In this document: positions 43,821 through 52,921 of the stretch, in pieces
Layout: every line of letters starts with the position of its first letter
How positions within the stretch are numbered: position 1 is the first letter of the stretch
NCBI RefSeq assembly: GCF_900215295.1
Contig: NZ_OCMF01000004.1
Span: 62,001-126,000, forward strand
Direction: 5' to 3'
Origin: Salinimicrobium sediminis
GTDB taxonomy: Bacteria; Bacteroidota; Bacteroidia; Flavobacteriales; Flavobacteriaceae
DNA: 64,000 bases
Translations under genes and position numbers: made by a program
Notes under the pieces: model-generated
Databases searched by the model: none
The model's input: only the letters and a program-made list of their open reading frames with translations
What the model was told of the DNA's origin: nothing

Positions 43821-44116
43821 GATAATTTTTATTTTTTCAAAATCTTCAATTGGAGATTAGCTCCAATACTGTTAGTATGGACAAGCAATTGATGAAACAG
43901 AAATAGAACATTATATTCACGCCTCAGGGGGTAGAGGGGAATTTTCCCAGATTGTAGGGAATCGGGAAGGAATAGCATAAATTTAACAATAATTATAATT
44001 AAAGTTTGGAATTACAGTGCTTAAATCGATAAAATAATATTTATAGATGATGTAATGGTGTTTTTCCTTAAAGTCCTTACGAGCAAGTAGGATAAATCCC
44101 TTATTTTTTTAAAGAG

Positions 44117-44130
44117 AGAGGCTAGCCTCT
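44117..44130. promoter_or_regulatory. 14-bp perfect palindrome
   Basis: AGAGGCTAGCCTCT, 57 bases before the start of the envelope protein gene. A dimeric regulator site is possible; binder unknown. Confidence 0.35.
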
Positions 44131-44151
44131 TAAAAATCTTACTGAAATTCA

Positions 44152-44167
44152 CTACCTTAGGAGGTAG
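44152..44167 (+). promoter_or_regulatory. stem-loop in the 5' leader
   Basis: CTACCT-TAGG-AGGTAG, a 6-bp stem with a four-base loop, 20 bases before the ATG at 44188. It contains AGGAGG, so the fold could mask a ribosome-binding sequence. Confidence 0.35.
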
Positions 44168-44187
44168 ATCTTAAAATTTCATGAGCC

Positions 44188-45465
44188 ATGAAAAATCGCT
44201 GTTTATTTACCCTTAAAAATTTAGTGGCCCTCCTGCTTATTATCAGCTTTAATTCCGAAGGTTCGGCAATGTTTCAACAAATTCCCGGCACTTCATTTAC
44301 CGAATACAAAGGCAAAGTTGTCAATAGCCGTAATCAGGAACCTTTGTCTGCCGTGTATCTTGCTGTTGAGAACAGTAATATTTCTACCGTGACCAACAGT
44401 GACGGAGAATTTTCCCTCAAGGTGCCTAAGCAAAATGAGGACGTAAATGTTTTGGTTTCTCACCTTGGCTTTAGAAGCCAAAGACTGCCATTATCATTTT
44501 TTGCCAGGGGTAATGTTGTTATCGAACTGCAGGAATCCTTAGAAGAACTTGAGGAAGTTGCCATATTGACCTATACCGATCCCGTGGCGTTAGTTAAAAA
44601 TATGCTTGAAAACCGGGGTAGCAACTATTTTACCGAGCCAACGACCATGACAGGTTTTTACAGAGAGGCTATCAAAAGAGGTCGCAAAAATGTATCTCTC
44701 AGCGAAGCTGTTGTAAAAATCCATAAGGAATCTTACACCTCCAATGCAGACGACAGGATTTCCCTGGTTAAAGCCCGTAAAACGGCAGATTATGACAGAT
44801 TGGATACCCTGGCTCTAAAATTAAGAGGTGGCCCGTATAATCCTTTGAGTATAGATATCATGAAAAATCCTACTTATATTTTTAACCAGCAGGATCTTTC
44901 GAATTTCAGGTTTAGTTTTGATAATCCTACAAGAAATGGGGAACGGTATCTTTACGTAGTAAATTTTGAAGAGTTGGAAAGAGATCTACCCTGGTACTAT
45001 GGAAAACTCTACATAGACGCCGAAAGTTTCACCCTTGTCAAGGCTTCTTTTAATCTTAATGTCGACAATAGAAAGGCTGCTACAGATCTGTTTGTAAAGA
45101 AAAAACCGGGGGGCACTAAAGTTTATCCCATCGAAGTCAATTATGACATTTCGTACAGAGAAAGAGATGGACGCTGGTATTTTGGCCACGGGCATACCGA
45201 GTTGGAATTTGTTGTAAACTGGAAACGCAGGCTGTTTAACTCCCGATATAAAGTAGATAGTGAACTGGCTGTAACAAACTGGCAAACCGTAAATGAAGAA
45301 ATTTCGCGAAGGGATGAGAACTTTATCAACCGCAGGATTATCATGAACGATGATGTCTCAGGCTTTGCCGATCTTTCTTTTTGGGGTGAAAATAATATTA
45401 TAGAACCAGATGAATCTATTGAAAGTGCAATAGATAAAATAAGGAATAAACTGGAGAATAATTAA
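44188..45465 (+). CDS. carboxypeptidase-like regulatory domain envelope protein
   Basis: 425 residues with a signal peptide (NLVALLLIISFNSEGSA). Residues about 33-115 form the CarbopepD_reg_2 beta-sandwich (GKVVNSRNQEPLSAVYLAVE, TNSDGEFSLKVP, VIELQESLEELEEV), the domain that opens many TonB-linked outer-membrane proteins of Bacteroidota. The remaining 300 residues have beta-rich sequence (FYREAIKRGRKNVSL, YLYVVNFEELERDLPWYYG) but no plug or barrel end. Probably periplasmic or outer-membrane associated. Followed by a strong terminator, so transcribed alone. Confidence 0.82.
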   Translation: MKNRCLFTLKNLVALLLIISFNSEGSAMFQQIPGTSFTEYKGKVVNSRNQEPLSAVYLAVENSNISTVTNSDGEFSLKVPKQNEDVNVLVSHLGFRSQRLPLSFFARGNVVIELQESLEELEEVAILTYTDPVALVKNMLENRGSNYFTEPTTMTGFYREAIKRGRKNVSLSEAVVKIHKESYTSNADDRISLVKARKTADYDRLDTLALKLRGGPYNPLSIDIMKNPTYIFNQQDLSNFRFSFDNPTRNGERYLYVVNFEELERDLPWYYGKLYIDAESFTLVKASFNLNVDNRKAATDLFVKKKPGGTKVYPIEVNYDISYRERDGRWYFGHGHTELEFVVNWKRRLFNSRYKVDSELAVTNWQTVNEEISRRDENFINRRIIMNDDVSGFADLSFWGENNIIEPDESIESAIDKIRNKLENN

Positions 45466-45484
45466 ATCAGTTTATCAGCACAAA

Positions 45485-45530
45485 ATATACTCCTGAAAAT
45501 GATATTTTTCAGGAGTATATTATTTTATTG
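45485..45530 (+). terminator. rho-independent terminator
   Basis: A 15-bp perfect stem, ATATACTCCTGAAAA paired with TTTTCAGGAGTATAT, with a six-base loop and a following TATTTTATT tract. Confidence 0.85.
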
Positions 45531-45555
45531 CGTCACCGTTTGTCGTCGTGCTCTG

Positions 45556-45563
45556 TAACTTTG
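45556..45563 (+). promoter_or_regulatory. candidate -7 element of sbcDC
   Basis: TAACTTTG matches the Bacteroidota TAnnTTTG element exactly and lies 50 bases before the sbcD start. TTG triplets upstream are not at ideal spacing. Confidence 0.5.
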
Positions 45564-45613
45564 CAGGAAACTTAGAATCCCTTTACCTTCGAGATCTCAA
45601 ATATTATATCTGA

Positions 45614-46837
45614 ATGAAGATCCTTCATACTGCCGACTGGCACATAGGAAAAAAGCTCCACAAAACAGAACTGGCCGAAGATTTCGATCTGTTCATCAAC
45701 TGGCTGTGCAAGACTATTGAAGCTGAAAAAGTAGATCTGCTACTCGTCTCGGGTGATATCTTTGATCTTGCCAATCCTTCTTCTGATGCCCGCCGACAAT
45801 ATTATCGTGCCCTCATAAAAATGAAGCAGTTCAAATGCCGGATCATTCTAACAGGAGGCAACCATGATTCTCCCGCAATGCTCGATGCCCCAAAAGAGAT
45901 CCTAAAGGAATTAAACATCGACATCCTCGGGGGCTTACCGGAAGATCTTGAAGATGTTGTAATCCCTGTGCCGGGGAAAGATGGTAAAACTGAAATAGTA
46001 GTAGCTGCCTTACCTTTTCTAAGAGATGCCGACCTGCGAAGGGCAGAGGATGGCGAAAATTATGAAGGTCGTGTAGAGGCTCTTAAAAAAGGCATTCAAA
46101 ATACCTTTTTTGAGGCTTCAGAAATTTGCGCATCTAAATTTCCCGAAATTCCGGCTCTGGCAATGGGCCATCTCTTTACTGCAGGAATTGAGACTTCAGA
46201 AAGCGAAAGAGAGATTCAAATAGGGAATCTTGCAGCCTTTGAAGCTTCCCGCTTCGGCAGTTACTTTAATTACATCGCTTTAGGTCACATCCATAAGCCA
46301 CAAAGAGTTTCGGCTGCAGTGCCGGCCTTTTACAGTGGCTCTCCCCTCCCCCTTTCGTTCAGCGAAAGAAAAGATGAAAAAAGAGTGCTGCTAATAGATA
46401 CCAATAATGGATGGGAACCAGAAAGCTTACCTGTTCCTTCATTCCGGTCGTTGCTTAAGATCACTGGGAATTTGGAGAAACTCAACCTCAAATTGGAAGC
46501 ACTTTCCGAAAAAAAACAATTGGAAAGTTTGATTGAGGTTGAATTGAGGGAAGAAAATTATGACGCTTTAAAACTATATGCACTTGACGAGCTGGTTTCC
46601 AACTTTAAAAGAGATGGTTTTAGGATTGTAAAATATCGCACGGGAGATAAACATCATAGAAAAGGCGCTGCACAATCCTTTCATGAAGGTCAACAATTGC
46701 AGGATTTACAGCCGAAAGAAGTTTTTGAGGAGCTTATTGGCCACCACGAATATGATCCAGAAACCAGACAGGAAATTTTCTCTGCATTTGATGAGCTTCT
46801 GGAAGAGGTACAACGGGATGAAAACACTGCGCTATGA
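45614..46837 (+). CDS. sbcD: exonuclease subunit SbcD
   Basis: 407 residues of the Mre11/SbcD nuclease family, which with SbcC cuts hairpins and protein-blocked DNA ends. All phosphoesterase motifs are present: HTADWHIGKKLH, VSGDIFDLANPSS, GGNHDSPAML, MGHLFTAG and ALGHIHKPQ, giving the two-manganese site. Length is standard. The stop overlaps the sbcC start by four bases (ATGA), the usual arrangement. Confidence 0.95.
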   Translation: MKILHTADWHIGKKLHKTELAEDFDLFINWLCKTIEAEKVDLLLVSGDIFDLANPSSDARRQYYRALIKMKQFKCRIILTGGNHDSPAMLDAPKEILKELNIDILGGLPEDLEDVVIPVPGKDGKTEIVVAALPFLRDADLRRAEDGENYEGRVEALKKGIQNTFFEASEICASKFPEIPALAMGHLFTAGIETSESEREIQIGNLAAFEASRFGSYFNYIALGHIHKPQRVSAAVPAFYSGSPLPLSFSERKDEKRVLLIDTNNGWEPESLPVPSFRSLLKITGNLEKLNLKLEALSEKKQLESLIEVELREENYDALKLYALDELVSNFKRDGFRIVKYRTGDKHHRKGAAQSFHEGQQLQDLQPKEVFEELIGHHEYDPETRQEIFSAFDELLEEVQRDENTAL

Positions 46838-49800
46838 AGATCTTAAAAATTGAATTTCAAAATATAAATTCCCTGAAAGGAACTCACGAAATCGACTTTT
46901 CTAAAGCTCCTTTTACCGTTAGCTCATTATTTGCGATCACAGGGCCCACCGGAAGTGGAAAAAGCACGATCCTGGATGTGATTGCACTTGCACTCTTCAA
47001 CCGTGTTCCGCGCATGCCCGGTAACAGGACGATTTCAAAAGCAGACATTGAAAAATTTGGTGCGGTACTTACCCGCAATCATAAAGAAGCCTTTGCAAAG
47101 ATCACCTTTGAAACCAACTCGGGACATTACACCTCAAAATGGTCCATCTCCACAGCCCGTACTGGAAACCTAAGGGATTACGAAATGGAGATCACCGATC
47201 TCTCCTCCGGAAGGCTCTTTGATCTCAAAAAATCTGAAGTACCTTCTAAAAATGAGGAATTGATTGGTCTTTCTTACGAGCAGTTCATTAAAGCTGTGCT
47301 CCTGGCGCAGGGAGAATTTGCACAATTGTTAAAGGCTGAAAAAAAGGAAAGAGGCGAATTACTTGAAAAAATCACCGGCACCGGAATCTACCGGCAATTA
47401 GGGATAAGGGCTTTTCAGAAATTTAAACAAGTTAACGCCGAAATAGAAGACCGGCAGCGGGATATAAACCTGCTTCAAAATGACCTTTTAGAAGACGAAG
47501 CCGTGGAGCAGTTAACGAAAGACCTCGCAGAGAAATCGGCAGCCTGTGCCCCGTTGGAAAAGGAAGTGGAAAAGCTTAAGAAAAATCTTGATCTCAAAAA
47601 AAATATTGAGGAGCATAAAAAACAGGTTTCTGAAAAAGAAAAACTGAAACACTCTGCTGATAATCAACTGCAGCAATTTCTGGATCAATACCAGAATAAA
47701 ATAGAAAAGCATGAGCAGGTGCAGGTTTTTGCAGAAGATCTTAGGTCCTGGCAAAACCTGGATAAAACCTGTAAGGAGATCAAAGAAGAATTGGCTGCAC
47801 AGGCCAGGAACGAAAAGGAAAATGAGCAAAACATCAGTTCATGTCTTGAAAAGATCAGGGCCTTTTTAAAAACAGAACCCGAAACAGAAAAAATTGAGGA
47901 CAGCCTGCAGGAATTTTCCAGAAATGTGCGAAATCTCCAACAGCAAAGAAAGGACAAGCTTAACAAATTTGATACTTTGAAAGACCAATTTCATTTCGAA
48001 GTAAGGGAAGTTCCCTTTAAGCTGAACGGAGATCTTGATTCTGAAGAGCAGAAGCTGAAGGAGATGAAGGCAGCACGCGAAGAAAGCCTTGAGGAATTAA
48101 GGGAGCAGCTGAAGGACCTCAACCTTGAAGATCCGGAAACAGAAAAAGACAGGCTTCAACAGGCTGTTCAGCTGGGAAGGCGTGCCCAGCAGCAGGCTTC
48201 AGGTATAGAAATGCTTTCGGGGGATATCGAAAAAGCAAAAAAGGAAGAGCAAGATCTGCTTCCCCAGATAGAAGGACTTCCGAAGAAAATTGAGGAGCTA
48301 AGCAAAACATCTGAAGCTGTACGAAAAGATCTGAAGATCTTTCAGCTGCAGCGCGAAAATGAAATCATTACTGCTAATCTTGAAGACCTGCGACATCAAT
48401 TGCATTCCGGCGAACCCTGCCCTTTGTGCGGGGCAAAGGAACATCCTTACGCCAGCGGACTCCCACCTAAAAATGATCAACTTCAGGATCAAATTGCTGA
48501 AGCCCAAAACAACCTGGATCGGCTTGAAAGAGCAATCACCGGCTACAAAACCAGCCTTGGGCATTACCGGAAGCAACTTGCAGAAATTCAAAAGCATCTT
48601 TCAGAAAAGCAGCCGCAACTGGAGGCTCAAAAAAGAGATTTTGAAGACAAATTCTCTAAGATTAATCCTTTAGGAGAGAACTGGGAATTGTTTTGCAGCC
48701 ACAGGGAACAAAAGCTGCAGCTCCTGGAAAAATTTGAAAAGGAAAAGCGGCGTTTAAGTGCCATCATCGCGGGAGTCAAAATTATTCCGGAAATAAAGGA
48801 AGTAGTCTCGCAGGGGAAACAGATCAAGACACAACTGGATGAACTTTACCAGGGAAATAATATCGACACCGACTGCCTGAACCTTCAGAAATCCTGGACT
48901 GGATTCCAACACCAATCCAAGTCACTTAAAATACTGGCGGAAGAATTAAACCGCAAATTGGAAAGAAGATCGGGAGAATTAAAGCTCCTGGAAAATTCCC
49001 TGCAGCCAAAGCTCACCGAAATAGATTGCAGGGAAATTAAAGAGGCTTTAGAAAGGTTAATGCCCGAAAATGCGTTTACAGAACTTAGAAAAAAACGGGA
49101 ACAGCTTACCTCCCAAAAAGAGCAAATTGAAGCCTCTTTAAAAACACTCCGGGAACAATTCCGGAATTTAAAAAACAAAGATGTTGAGGAAACTGAAGAG
49201 GAACTCACGCAAAAATTGTCGGCTGCAAAAAAACAGCTTGAAGAATTAGGAGAGGAATGTGAAGAATTGAGGTATAAACAGCGTATCCATACAAGCTGTT
49301 TGACGAAGATCGCTGCTATTGAAAAAGATCTTGCGGGAGCTAAAAAGGGGATCAGACGCTGGAAATTGCTTGATGAACTTATAGGTGATTCAAAAGGAAA
49401 CCGTTTTAATGATTTTGCACAGGACCTAAGCCTTTCTCAACTTTTGGCCCACGCTAACAGCAGACTTAAAGATCTGAGCGATCGTTATATTATAGATAAA
49501 CCGGAGAAAGATGAAGATGACAGCCTCGTAGCAATTGATGAACATATGGGCGGGCAGCGACGTTCTGTCAAAACCCTTTCGGGAGGGGAAACGTTCCTGT
49601 TGAGTCTTTCTATGGCGCTTGCTCTAAGTGACCTCGCATCAAGAAATGTTGAGATCAACTCCCTTTTTATAGACGAAGGCTTTGGAACCCTTGACCCTGA
49701 GACTCTGGACCAAACTCTGGATACCCTGGAAAAACTACAGGCAGAGTCTTCCAAAACCATTGGAGTGATAAGTCATGTGGATTCTTTGAAAGAAAGAATA

Positions 49801-49863
49801 GCCACACAAATTCGACTTACCAGAAACGGCCAGGGATATAGCTCATTGGAAATTGTGGGGTAA
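46834..49863 (+). CDS. sbcC: exonuclease subunit SbcC
   Basis: 1009 residues of the Rad50/SbcC ATPase family. Walker A GPTGSGKST is near residue 37; two long coiled coils flank a zinc hook with C529 and C532 in EPCPLCGAKEHPY; the C-terminal lobe carries the signature LSGGETFLLSLSMALALS and Walker B LFIDEGFGTLD. The protein tethers DNA ends and drives the SbcD nuclease. Translationally coupled to sbcD by a four-base overlap. No part is missing. Confidence 0.95.
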   Translation: MKILKIEFQNINSLKGTHEIDFSKAPFTVSSLFAITGPTGSGKSTILDVIALALFNRVPRMPGNRTISKADIEKFGAVLTRNHKEAFAKITFETNSGHYTSKWSISTARTGNLRDYEMEITDLSSGRLFDLKKSEVPSKNEELIGLSYEQFIKAVLLAQGEFAQLLKAEKKERGELLEKITGTGIYRQLGIRAFQKFKQVNAEIEDRQRDINLLQNDLLEDEAVEQLTKDLAEKSAACAPLEKEVEKLKKNLDLKKNIEEHKKQVSEKEKLKHSADNQLQQFLDQYQNKIEKHEQVQVFAEDLRSWQNLDKTCKEIKEELAAQARNEKENEQNISSCLEKIRAFLKTEPETEKIEDSLQEFSRNVRNLQQQRKDKLNKFDTLKDQFHFEVREVPFKLNGDLDSEEQKLKEMKAAREESLEELREQLKDLNLEDPETEKDRLQQAVQLGRRAQQQASGIEMLSGDIEKAKKEEQDLLPQIEGLPKKIEELSKTSEAVRKDLKIFQLQRENEIITANLEDLRHQLHSGEPCPLCGAKEHPYASGLPPKNDQLQDQIAEAQNNLDRLERAITGYKTSLGHYRKQLAEIQKHLSEKQPQLEAQKRDFEDKFSKINPLGENWELFCSHREQKLQLLEKFEKEKRRLSAIIAGVKIIPEIKEVVSQGKQIKTQLDELYQGNNIDTDCLNLQKSWTGFQHQSKSLKILAEELNRKLERRSGELKLLENSLQPKLTEIDCREIKEALERLMPENAFTELRKKREQLTSQKEQIEASLKTLREQFRNLKNKDVEETEEELTQKLSAAKKQLEELGEECEELRYKQRIHTSCLTKIAAIEKDLAGAKKGIRRWKLLDELIGDSKGNRFNDFAQDLSLSQLLAHANSRLKDLSDRYIIDKPEKDEDDSLVAIDEHMGGQRRSVKTLSGGETFLLSLSMALALSDLASRNVEINSLFIDEGFGTLDPETLDQTLDTLEKLQAESSKTIGVISHVDSLKERIATQIRLTRNGQGYSSLEIVG

Positions 49864-49954
49864 AGATATTTTTAGCTTTTCGTATTAATTAAAAGATAAA
49901 GTTTTGGCTTGCACCAGGGCTTTTGAGGATCTTTATAGTTAAACGAATTACGAT

Positions 49955-50632
49955 ATGAAAAAGATCCTGATCATTCTTACTTCTCATAGTGAACTGGTAA
50001 ACACAGATTCCAAAACAGGTGTATGGCTGGGAGAATTCACAGATCCCTACTATGAATTTATTGATAAAGGCTATACGGTTACCCTGGCAAGTCCTAAAGG
50101 CGGGAAGCCTCCTGTGGATCCCAGAAGCGAACTCACTGAAAACATTACTTCTTCAAACCGAAGATTCAAGAAAGATGAAGCAGCTCAACGAGGTTTCGAA
50201 TTTACGCAGAAGCTTTCAGACTTAAGCGCTGATGATTTTGACGCCATTTTCTTCCCCGGAGGACACGGCCCAATGGGCGATTTGGCTACAGATGAAGATA
50301 CTGCCCGCCTGGTGGTTGAATTCTTTAATCAGGATAAACCCATTGCGGCGATATGTCATGGGCCAGCAGCTTTGTTAACTGCAGCAACCGAAGCACCTGA
50401 ACTTTTGCAAGGCAAAGAGGTCACCGCCTTTTCAAATACTGAAGAAAAGATGGTAGGTTTGAGAGACAATATTCCCTTTAGCCTGGAAGATCGTTTAAAG
50501 ACTTTAGGTGCTCATTACAGCAGTGCAACAATACCTTTCACTTCAAGGGTAAAAGTTTCAGGTAAACTTGTTACAGGCCAGAATCCCGCCTCAGCTGAAA
50601 AAGCAGCGAAAGAGCTAATCAAACTATTATAA
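49955..50632 (+). CDS. DJ-1/PfpI-family protein (class I glutamine amidotransferase-like)
   Basis: 225 residues. The nucleophile elbow cysteine is C134 in AAICHGPAALL, with an upstream acidic residue in LGEFTDPYYEF and the FFPGGHGPMGDL loop. The size and these motifs fit the Hsp31/YajL-like branch, whose members act as glyoxalase III, deglycase or chaperones; which one applies is not decidable. Cytosolic. It has its own spacer on both sides. Confidence 0.9.
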   Translation: MKKILIILTSHSELVNTDSKTGVWLGEFTDPYYEFIDKGYTVTLASPKGGKPPVDPRSELTENITSSNRRFKKDEAAQRGFEFTQKLSDLSADDFDAIFFPGGHGPMGDLATDEDTARLVVEFFNQDKPIAAICHGPAALLTAATEAPELLQGKEVTAFSNTEEKMVGLRDNIPFSLEDRLKTLGAHYSSATIPFTSRVKVSGKLVTGQNPASAEKAAKELIKLL

Positions 50633-50738
50633 AAATAGGTCTTGCAGGGTTCTAAAAATTCATTCTTTCCAGGCTGATATAGAATTGTGGCCAACCCATA
50701 CTATTACTTGTGCCATACCCTTCAGGATTACCAATGGT

Positions 50739-50902
50739 CGAGTTCTTGCCATGGCAGCAGGCGGAAAAAGGACCGGCAGAATCGCCGAATCTCTGAATAT
50801 TATCAAGAGATTATAAATTCACATTTAAATATCAAGAGAAAACTGAAGGTGAGTTCCTCTTTTGAACTTATGGAATTCGCCAGAGCTTTTGACCTTTTAT
50901 AA
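50739..50902 (+). pseudogene. remnant of LuxR-type HTH regulator
   Basis: Two adjacent frames together encode the helix-turn-helix of the intact regulator that follows. Frame one gives RVLAMAAGGKRTGRIAESLN, frame two, after a shift near 50805, gives NSHLNIKRKLKV and FELMEFARAFDLL to a stop at 50900-50902. They align with EVLRLVALGKSSAEIAEELN and the end of the neighbouring protein. The N-terminal sensor part is gone. So this is a decayed tandem duplicate; the 71-residue frame through it is not a real gene. Confidence 0.75.
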
Positions 50903-50985
50903 AGGTTTTTGGGATTTTGTCGTTATCAATGACTCTGTTTTCAAGAATTATCAGATTTTTATATTTTTAGCAAAAACGAAAGGAT

Positions 50986-51654
50986 TTGGTTCAAAATTTC
51001 CATGAAAAATTAGAGATTTTTTCTTCCTGTGCAGAATTAATGCCCGGAGTAGTAGTAGTTCACGAATTAAAAGAAAAGGATTTCCGCACCGTCTTCATGA
51101 GTTCCCGGGGTTTGGACCAACTGGGAGTGAGTTTGCAGGAATTATCAGATATGGGTTCAAAATATCATGAACGCTTCTTCAACAATGAAGATATGGAAGA
51201 TTTCATGGTGAAACTGCGACAGCTGCTTCAAAATAAAGATCCCCTGGAAACCTTCACCTTTTTTCAACAGGTAAAATTTAAAGACAGAGAGGAATGGGTA
51301 TGGCATATGGGGTCCATAAGAATCTTTCATCAGGCTGCAGATGGCACTCCCACGCATTTGGTGACAGTTTCCTTTCCGGTGGACAGAATGAAACATATCC
51401 CCAATAAAGCAGAACGTCTGCTAGCTGAAAATGAATTTTTCAGAGAGAATCTTCATAAATTCCTGAACATGGGCAAAAGGGCAAAGGAAGTCCTAAGGTT
51501 GGTAGCTTTGGGAAAAAGTTCTGCTGAGATTGCAGAAGAGCTCAACATTTCCATCGAAACCGTAAATACCCACCGCAAGAACATCAAGAAAAAACTTGGG
51601 ATCTCATCTAATTACGAATTTGCAGAATATGCTCGCGCATATGACCTCATTTGA
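50986..51654 (+). CDS. PAS-LuxR-type transcriptional regulator
   Basis: 222 residues. A PAS-like sensor with PAC-type end (about 10-130; VFMSSRGLDQLGVSLQEL, EEWVWHMGSIRIFHQ) is followed by a LuxR-type helix-turn-helix (about 160-222; EVLRLVALGKSSAEIAEELN and IETVNTHRKNIKKKL). TTG at 50986 is the only in-frame start after a stop at 50968. No receiver or autoinducer domain. A decayed copy lies just upstream and a terminator just downstream. Confidence 0.85.
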   Translation: MVQNFHEKLEIFSSCAELMPGVVVVHELKEKDFRTVFMSSRGLDQLGVSLQELSDMGSKYHERFFNNEDMEDFMVKLRQLLQNKDPLETFTFFQQVKFKDREEWVWHMGSIRIFHQAADGTPTHLVTVSFPVDRMKHIPNKAERLLAENEFFRENLHKFLNMGKRAKEVLRLVALGKSSAEIAEELNISIETVNTHRKNIKKKLGISSNYEFAEYARAYDLI

Positions 51655-51663
51655 GGAAAGGAC

Positions 51664-51701
51664 AAAAAAAAATCGGGGCCCCTACACCCCCGATTTTTTA
51701 A
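51664..51701. terminator. rho-independent terminator
   Basis: AAAAAATCGGGG and CCCCGATTTTTT arms around a short C-rich loop, ten bases after the LuxR-type gene. The A-run and T-run make it usable in both directions. Confidence 0.88.
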
Positions 51702-51873
51702 TCCATTGAATTAGTAATCCTACTCTTTCAACTTCATGGTGTAAAAATAACAGGGCTTTACGATCCAAACAATACCCATTATTGGGGAATTTTTGCTTTA
51801 AATTGGACTTTATTTGTTAAAATTGCCGCTGTAAATTTATTTCCGATATAATTTCTAATGCTCCCTTAACCCG

Positions 51874-52446
51874 ATGGAAAGACATTTTAGGATCTTCAAA
51901 CCCTATGGATATTTAAGCCAGTTCATTACCAACCAAAGAACCCGGCGCAATAAAAAGCTGCTGGGGGAATTATTTGATTTCCCTGAAGGAACCATGTCTA
52001 TAGGAAGGTTGGATGAAGATTCTGAAGGCCTCTTGTTGTTAACCACCAACGGAAAAGTGAGTGCAGAAATTACCGGAAGAAAGGTTGAAAAAGAATATTT
52101 TGTGCAGGTGGACGGCAAAATTACTCCTGAAGCTGTAGCTCTCCTAAGAGATGGAGTAGAAATTGGACTCGAAGGGAAAAAATACATGACAAAACCCGGC
52201 AAAGCTGAGATCATTTCCTCTCCCCCTTCCTTCCCGCCAAGGCAAAAACCTATAAGAGATGAGCGGCATGGACCTACCAGCTGGATTGCTGTAACCATTA
52301 GGGAAGGCAAATTTCGCCAGGTAAAGAAAATGACTGCGGCTGTTGGCTTTCCCACCTTAAGATTGGTAAGAGTGAGGATTGGAAAAGAAATGCTGGGAAG
52401 TATGGAAATGGGAGAAGTGCAGGAAGTGAAGGAATTTATACTTTAA
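51874..52446 (+). CDS. rluE: 23S rRNA pseudouridine synthase, RluE type
   Basis: 190 residues of the RsuA/RluB/E/F family without the N-terminal S4 domain, as in RluE. Catalytic D47 lies in SIGRLDEDSEGLLLLT; the opening FKPYGYLSQF and later VEKEYFVQV and REGKFRQVKKM are family landmarks. E. coli RluE converts U2457 of 23S rRNA to pseudouridine; the same target is likely. Transcribed alone. Confidence 0.9.
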   Translation: MERHFRIFKPYGYLSQFITNQRTRRNKKLLGELFDFPEGTMSIGRLDEDSEGLLLLTTNGKVSAEITGRKVEKEYFVQVDGKITPEAVALLRDGVEIGLEGKKYMTKPGKAEIISSPPSFPPRQKPIRDERHGPTSWIAVTIREGKFRQVKKMTAAVGFPTLRLVRVRIGKEMLGSMEMGEVQEVKEFIL

Positions 52447-52600
52447 AATTCTGCTTATCCATTCCCGTTATACACCGGGAAATGCTTTCCTTCTTTTTCG
52501 CCTTTGTGCTGAAAAGTACCCGATTTTTTCGTAACTTCAGGATAGCAATTCCTATAAGATTTTTCGGTTTTGCAACATATCTCTAAACCTGCTTCCTAAA

Positions 52601-52921
52601 ATGAGGGTTTTTATAGCGATTTTGCTTCTGCTTCACGCCATCCTGCACCTCCTGGGTTTTGTAAAAGCCTTTTATTCGGATTTTTTTCCGAAGTTGATGA
52701 GAGATATAAGTAAATCTGAAGGATTGCTTTGGATGGTTTGCTGTGGCCTTTTGATCCTGGCTGACATCTATTTTTTACTTCAGTATCCCTTTTGGCCGGT
52801 GCTGGCGATCATAGGATCCTTACTTTCACAATTCCTTATAACTATGAACTGGGAAGACGCAAAGTATGGGACAATTCTAAATATTCTTATCTTAGGTATA
52901 AGTTTCCCTGCCTTGACTTAA
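52601..52921 (+). CDS. small integral membrane protein, 106 aa
   Basis: Four predicted membrane helices (IAILLLLHAILHLLGFV, LLWMVCCGLLILADIYFLL, VLAIIGSLLSQFLITM, ILNILILGISFPAL) with a short soluble loop after the first. I do not recognise the family. Its stop overlaps the stop of the convergent metallopeptidase gene by four bases. Confidence 0.7.
   Translation: MRVFIAILLLLHAILHLLGFVKAFYSDFFPKLMRDISKSEGLLWMVCCGLLILADIYFLLQYPFWPVLAIIGSLLSQFLITMNWEDAKYGTILNILILGISFPALT

Larger units (their letters stand above)
43821..44187. other. divergent intergenic region with palindromes
   Basis: 367 bases between the protease and the CarboxypepD-domain gene, AT-rich, containing the two symmetrical elements listed separately and a TACCTTAG element (one base off consensus) at 44154-44161. 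No gene seen. Confidence 0.5.

Noticed and set aside
50687-50902. 71-residue open frame as an intact small gene
   Set aside because: Only its second half resembles a protein, and that half continues a LuxR-type domain begun in another frame; better described as a pseudogene.
51903-52355. 150-residue open frame antisense to rluE
   Set aside because: Contained in a complete rluE with catalytic residues; no independent support.
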